The notes under the pieces: generated by a model
Seen by the model: the letters and a program-made list of their open reading frames with translations, nothing else
The model's database searches: none
Told to the model about the DNA's origin: nothing
Origin: Candidatus Blautia intestinigallinarum
GTDB taxonomy: Bacteria > Bacillota > Clostridia > Lachnospirales > Lachnospiraceae
Length of the DNA stretch: 64,000 bases
Reading direction: 5' to 3'
Assembly (NCBI GenBank): GCA_019112635.1
Contig: DXIX01000016.1
Location: 62,001-126,000, forward strand
Part shown: piece by piece, positions 60,329-64,000 of the stretch
Layout: each line of letters opens with the position of its first letter
Numbering within the stretch: position 1 is the first letter of the stretch
Translations under genes and position numbers: made by a program

Positions 60329-61671
60329 AGAGACAGAGATTACACTTAAAGGCACCAGACAACTGGGTGAATGATCCCAATGGATTTATCTACTACAAAG
60401 GGTATTACCATTTATTTTATCAATATTTTCCCTATGAACCGCGGTGGGGAACCATGCACTGGGGCCATGCGGTCAGCAAAGATCTGGTTACCTGGGAACA
60501 CCGGGGGATTGCGCTGCAGCCTTCCGTCCGGGAAGATCAGAACGGTTGTTTTTCCGGAAGTGCCCTGGAAGAAGACGGAAGGCTGTACCTTGTCTACACA
60601 GGGGTGCGCTATGAAGTTGTAAATCCTAAGGATCCTCACACCTGTCTGAATGAGCAGTTTGAGTCGGCTCAGCTGATGATTTCTTCCGGAGATGGCTTTA
60701 CCTTTGACAATGAAAAAGGAAAGCGGGTCATCATTCCCCCGGTGATCGACAGGAGCATTGGCGATCGGACTCACACCAGGGATCCGAAGATCTGGAGGGG
60801 AAAGGATGCCTGGTATCTCGTGCTGGGAAGCACCGTGGAGGAGCAATACGGTGAAGTCCTTTTTTACCGGAGTGAAGATCTGGAGAACTGGACTTATATC
60901 AATAAAGCATGGAAGGGCCCGGAATATGGATGGATGTGGGAGTGCCCGGATGTCTTTGAGACCGAAGGCGGGGGGGTACTCCTGGTGTCGGCCATGGGAC
61001 TTCTGAAAAACGGTGAGAAGGAGAAGAATCAGACCATCTGTTTTCCGGTGGAGATGGATGAGGATTCCTGTCAGATGGAGATACCGGATACTTACCAGTT
61101 TGTGGATTATGGAATGGATCTGTATGCGCCCCAGACGACCCTGGACGCTGAGGGAAGACGCGTGATGGAGGCGTGGATCCGTATGCCGTGTCCGACGGAG
61201 CAAGGATGGATCGGCATGTACTCCTCCCCCCGCATTGTGGAGAGAAAAGGAAGACATATCTATTTCCGTATGCATCCCAATCTGCGGGCAGCTTATTCCA
61301 GAAAGATCACACAGGTCGGCCAGGCCATGCCGGAGGGCTATATGGCAGTCTTTGATCTGGAAGAAGGAGAGCAGGTGGATCTGGGAGGATTTCAGATCCG
61401 CAGACAGGACGGGAAAGTCCGCACAGACAGGACGGCAGTCTATCCAGCTTTCGAAGGAGCACATCTGATATCGGAGACTCCTGAGTTAAAAGGGGAGTGT
61501 CATCTGGAAGTTCTGGTGGATGAGAACCTGGTGGAGATCTATGTCAATGACGGCGAGTATGTGATCAGCAATGCGGTATATGGGTTAAAGCCGGTTCTCT
61601 CGGCGGGAAAAGAAAAGAAAATCCAGCTGTATACGATGAGCGAAGAAAAAGAAAATACATCCCTTCTGTGA
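60325..61671 (+). CDS. GH32 beta-fructofuranosidase (sucrose / sucrose-6-phosphate / fructan hydrolase)
   Basis: A 448-residue enzyme without signal peptide, so cytoplasmic. The GH32 catalytic trio is present: nucleophile Asp17 in NWVNDPNG, transition-state Asp in TRDPKIW (about 153) and acid/base Glu in WECPDVFE (about 206). A C-terminal beta-sandwich ends with LVDENLVEIYVNDGEYVISNAVY. It should release fructose from sugars brought in by the ABC importer. Since uptake is by ABC and not PTS, the substrate is more likely free sucrose or short fructo-oligosaccharide than sucrose-6-phosphate (inference). Last gene of the operon; no clear terminator before yajC. Confidence 0.94.
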   Translation: MKRQRLHLKAPDNWVNDPNGFIYYKGYYHLFYQYFPYEPRWGTMHWGHAVSKDLVTWEHRGIALQPSVREDQNGCFSGSALEEDGRLYLVYTGVRYEVVNPKDPHTCLNEQFESAQLMISSGDGFTFDNEKGKRVIIPPVIDRSIGDRTHTRDPKIWRGKDAWYLVLGSTVEEQYGEVLFYRSEDLENWTYINKAWKGPEYGWMWECPDVFETEGGGVLLVSAMGLLKNGEKEKNQTICFPVEMDEDSCQMEIPDTYQFVDYGMDLYAPQTTLDAEGRRVMEAWIRMPCPTEQGWIGMYSSPRIVERKGRHIYFRMHPNLRAAYSRKITQVGQAMPEGYMAVFDLEEGEQVDLGGFQIRRQDGKVRTDRTAVYPAFEGAHLISETPELKGECHLEVLVDENLVEIYVNDGEYVISNAVYGLKPVLSAGKEKKIQLYTMSEEKENTSLL

Positions 61672-61707
61672 AATGGAACAAAATCGTGAAAAATATCAAG
61701 AAAACAC

Positions 61708-61736
61708 TTGAAGAAAATGGATTTTTTGTGTATGAT
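61708..61736 (+). promoter_or_regulatory. Promoter of yajC
   Basis: TTGAAG (61708-61713), a 17-bp spacer and TATGAT (61731-61736). Confidence 0.65.
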
Positions 61737-61773
61737 GTTCTGTAGTTTATATTGAATAGGAGGTTTTGTTTCA

Positions 61774-62076
61774 ATGGATAGTTCAGGTGCAATGGGAGTC
61801 GGCGGAATGATTATCTGGATTGTGATCCTGTTTGCAATTATGTATTTTCTGATGATTCGTCCTCAGAAAAAAGAGCAGAAGCGTGTCAATGCCATGCTTT
61901 CCAATATGGAAGTGGGCGACAGCATTGTCACCACCAGCGGATTCTATGGTGTGATTATCGATCTGACTGAGGAAGATGTGATTGTAGAATTTGGAAATAA
62001 CCGTAACTGCAGAATTCCCATGAGGAAGGCGGCGATTGCCGAAGTTGAGAAGGCAAGCACTTCCGTATCAGAATAG
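61774..62076 (+). CDS. yajC: YajC, Sec translocase accessory subunit
   Basis: A 100-residue protein with one N-terminal membrane helix (about 11-28), the hallmark MIRPQKKEQKR right after it, and the soluble part NMEVGDSIVTTSGFYGVI. YajC joins SecD-SecF in the holotranslocon; secD and secF are not in the window. Start ATG after AGGAGG. It stands between the fructoside operon and leuB, with its own promoter and terminator. Confidence 0.94.
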   Translation: MDSSGAMGVGGMIIWIVILFAIMYFLMIRPQKKEQKRVNAMLSNMEVGDSIVTTSGFYGVIIDLTEEDVIVEFGNNRNCRIPMRKAAIAEVEKASTSVSE

Positions 62077-62085
62077 AGGATTCAA

Positions 62086-62127
62086 AGACCGTTGTAAATT
62101 TTAACGATTTACAGCGGTTTCTTTTTA
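62086..62127 (+). terminator. Terminator after yajC
   Basis: ACCGTTGTAAAT (62088-62099) and ATTTACAGCGGT (62107-62118) pair with one G-U, followed by TTCTTTTT. Confidence 0.8.
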
Positions 62128-62174
62128 TTAGGCGCAGGAAATCCTTTTCTGGAAGAAAAAGGACGCGGAAACAG

Positions 62175-62203
62175 TTGAAAATTTTAGTCAAGTAGAGTAT
62201 CAT
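62175..62203 (+). promoter_or_regulatory. Promoter of leuB-ilvD
   Basis: TTGAAA (62175-62180), a 17-bp spacer and TATCAT (62198-62203). The leader is about 40 nt, too short for a T-box or leader-peptide attenuator. Confidence 0.65.
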
Positions 62204-62250
62204 ATTAGAAATACGTAATTTTATAGGCGAAAAGGAGAGGATCAAGAACA

Positions 62251-63333
62251 ATGGAATATAGACTGGGATTGATCTACGGCGACGGAATAGGGCCGGAGAT
62301 CGTGCGTGAGGCAAGGAAAGTTTTAGATAAAGTTTGTGAAAAATTTAACCATACATTTCACTATGAAGAACTGCTGTTAGGCGGCGCTTCCATTGATGTT
62401 CATGGCGTTCCGCTCACGGAGGAGACCATCGAGAAAGCGAAAGCTTCCGATGCGGTTCTGATGGGATCCATTGGAGGGGATGCGGCGACTTCCCCCTGGT
62501 ACCAGCTGGAGCCGTCCAAAAGACCGGAGGCAGGTCTTCTGGGAATCCGCAAGGCGCTGAATCTGTTCGCGAATCTCCGCCCTGCCTATCTGTATCAGGA
62601 ATTGAAAGATGCCTGCCCGCTCAGAGAAGATATCATCGGGGATGGTTTTGATCTGATGATTATGAGAGAACTGACGGGAGGTCTCTATTTCGGTGAGAGG
62701 AAAACCATCGAGGAGAATGGGGTGCGCAAGGCGATTGATACGCTGACTTATGACGAGAATGAGATCCGCCGGATTGCGCGCCGTGCCTTTGACATCGCAG
62801 GAAAACGGAGAAAGAAAGTCACCAGTGTGGACAAGGCAAATGTGCTGGATTCTTCCAGGCTGTGGAGAAAAGTTGTGGAGGAAGTGGCAGCGGAGTACCC
62901 GGATATTGAACTGGAACATATGCTGGTGGACAACTGTGCCATGCAGCTGGTGAGAGACCCGGCTCAGTTCGATGTGATTCTGACAGAGAACATGTTCGGT
63001 GATATTCTCTCTGATGAGGCAAGTATGGTGACTGGTTCCATCGGAATGCTTTCCTCCGCCAGCTTAAACGATACCAAGTTCGGCCTCTATGAGCCAAGCC
63101 ATGGTTCCGCGCCGGACATCGCGGGACAGAATAAAGCGAATCCCATCGCCACGATTCTGTCGGCGGCCATGATGCTTCGCTATTCCTTGGATCTGGACAA
63201 GGAGGCAGATGCTGTGGAGGCAGCGGTTCAGAAAGTTCTGACAGAGGGATACCGTACGGTGGACATCATGTCAGAGGGCTGTAAACTGGTCGGAACCAAA
63301 GAGATGGGAGATTTGATTGCGGAAGCAGTCTGA
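62251..63333 (+). CDS. leuB: 3-Isopropylmalate dehydrogenase
   Basis: Oxidatively decarboxylates 3-isopropylmalate with NAD+ in leucine synthesis. 360 residues. Marks: [12 protein letters not shown] at the N-terminus, [12 protein letters not shown] with the catalytic Tyr region, [15 protein letters not shown] with the catalytic Lys, [11 protein letters not shown], and the signature [44 protein letters not shown] is the NAD-adenosine loop, which points to NAD and not NADP. ATG after AAAAGGAGAGG. ilvD follows after 44 bp and is probably in the same transcript. Confidence 0.97.
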   Translation: MEYRLGLIYGDGIGPEIVREARKVLDKVCEKFNHTFHYEELLLGGASIDVHGVPLTEETIEKAKASDAVLMGSIGGDAATSPWYQLEPSKRPEAGLLGIRKALNLFANLRPAYLYQELKDACPLREDIIGDGFDLMIMRELTGGLYFGERKTIEENGVRKAIDTLTYDENEIRRIARRAFDIAGKRRKKVTSVDKANVLDSSRLWRKVVEEVAAEYPDIELEHMLVDNCAMQLVRDPAQFDVILTENMFGDILSDEASMVTGSIGMLSSASLNDTKFGLYEPSHGSAPDIAGQNKANPIATILSAAMMLRYSLDLDKEADAVEAAVQKVLTEGYRTVDIMSEGCKLVGTKEMGDLIAEAV

Positions 63334-63377
63334 TAATAGAATACAAACAGAAGAATTAGAAGAACAGGAGTGAGATT

Positions 63378-64000
63378 ATGAGAAGTGATGCAGTGACAAA
63401 GGGAGCACAGCAGGCTCCGCACCGTTCTCTGTTTCATGCCCTTGGCATGACACAGGAAGAGATGGACCGCCCATTGGTGGGAATTGTCAGTTCCTATAAT
63501 GAGATTGTACCGGGCCACATGAATCTGGATAAAATCGTGAACGCGGTAAAACAAGGCGTGGCCATGGCGGGGGGAACTCCGATTGTATTTCCGGCAATCG
63601 CAGTCTGCGATGGAATTGCCATGGGACATATCGGAATGAAGTATTCCCTGGTTACCCGAGACCTGATTGCGGATTCCACAGAGGCAATGGCAATGGCGCA
63701 TCAGTTTGACGCGCTGGTGATGGTGCCGAACTGTGACAAAAACGTGCCGGGACTTCTGATGGCAGCAGCGAGAATCAATGTGCCGACAGTTTTTGTGAGC
63801 GGCGGTCCGATGCTTGCAGGCCATGTACAGGGCCATAAGACCAGTCTGTCCAGCATGTTCGAGGCAGTGGGACAGTACACGGCAGGGACAATCACAGAGG
63901 AAGAGTTAAGAGAGTATGAAGAGAAGACCTGTCCTACCTGCGGATCCTGCTCCGGTATGTACACGGCGAACAGTATGAACTGTCTCACCGAGGTTCTGGG
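63378..64000 (+). CDS. ilvD: Dihydroxy-acid dehydratase, N-terminal part (runs off the window)
   Basis: The frame opens at ATG 63378, 7 nt after AGGAG, and runs past the window end, giving 207 residues of a protein usually about 555 long. It dehydrates dihydroxy acids in valine, isoleucine and leucine synthesis using an Fe-S cluster and Mg. Seen here: [32 protein letters not shown], the cluster Cys in [10 protein letters not shown] and the second in [19 protein letters not shown]. It continues the branched-chain unit begun by leuB. Confidence 0.96.
   Translation, partial: MRSDAVTKGAQQAPHRSLFHALGMTQEEMDRPLVGIVSSYNEIVPGHMNLDKIVNAVKQGVAMAGGTPIVFPAIAVCDGIAMGHIGMKYSLVTRDLIADSTEAMAMAHQFDALVMVPNCDKNVPGLLMAAARINVPTVFVSGGPMLAGHVQGHKTSLSSMFEAVGQYTAGTITEEELREYEEKTCPTCGSCSGMYTANSMNCLTEVL

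Noticed and set aside
62077-62250. T-box or leucine attenuator before leuB
   Set aside because: The only hairpin is the yajC terminator upstream of the leuB promoter; the leader is about 40 nt.
1-64000. tRNA, rRNA, CRISPR, insertion sequences or prophage
   Set aside because: Looked through all intergenic gaps; no cloverleaf-type sequence, spaced repeats, transposase or phage proteins seen.

Overview
The window reads as chromosomal DNA of an anaerobic, low-to-mid GC Gram-positive bacterium of the Clostridia, most likely a gut Lachnospiraceae (Blautia/Ruminococcus/Dorea-like; genus not resolvable by eye). The grounds are strong AGGAGG-type ribosome sites, TTGACA/TATAAT promoters, a single-chain pyruvate:ferredoxin oxidoreductase, pyruvate carboxylase, D-lactate dehydrogenase, lower-ligand assembly genes for cobalamin, a giant 2-hydroxyacyl-CoA dehydratase activase-like protein and an ABC-fed GH32 operon. 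I see no rRNA, tRNA, insertion sequence, prophage or CRISPR array. Genes are dense, with short gaps and clear intrinsic terminators.

Layout. 1-2.1 kb: end of homoserine dehydrogenase, then gpmI. 2.2-2.4 kb: a minus-strand transcription unit with a textbook promoter and hairpin end but no credible ORF, the best candidate here for an undescribed structured RNA. 2.6-6.6 kb: four-gene SGNH / DUF4358 / MBOAT / DHHW cassette, probably for O-acylation of a surface glycan. 6.6-11.0 kb: ldhA and carB. 11.1-14.7 kb: AlkD-like repair protein with an apparent ATA start, a zinc-ribbon/TM/C-type-lectin-like protein, GH3 glycosidase and YbaK deacylase. 14.8-18 kb: ABC-F ATPase (minus), CcdA-like membrane protein and Rrf2 regulator. 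18.1-25.3 kb: pyc and PFOR. 25.4-26.8 kb: GT2 + GtrA lipid-linked sugar pair. 26.9-30.3 kb: cobT-cobU-cobS-(degenerate cobU paralogue)-cobC. 30.3-37.7 kb: MATE exporter, DUF1015, unknown protein, small alarmone synthetase, citrate synthase, luxS, xpt.

37.8-43 kb (minus strand): RluA, DUF2304, GT2, GT4; then an ECF sigma factor with its DUF4179 anti-sigma partner. 43.1-49.1 kb: two-component system, hisH-hisF, ung, MurJ/SpoVB-type flippase. 49.1-53.4 kb (minus): 1421-residue tandem activase. 53.7-54.8 kb: tgt. 54.9-61.7 kb: LacI-type regulator divergent from a lipoprotein/permease/permease/ATPase/GH32 operon, with two near-identical 20-bp operators 124 bp apart. 61.8-64 kb: yajC, leuB and the start of ilvD.

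How it fits together: central carbon flow around pyruvate (ldhA, pyc, PFOR, gltA), fructoside uptake and intracellular hydrolysis, envelope glycan synthesis and decoration at several separate loci, and stress or signal responses (ECF/anti-sigma, two-component system, alarmone synthetase, LuxS). All assignments are from reading the sequence; no database search was run.
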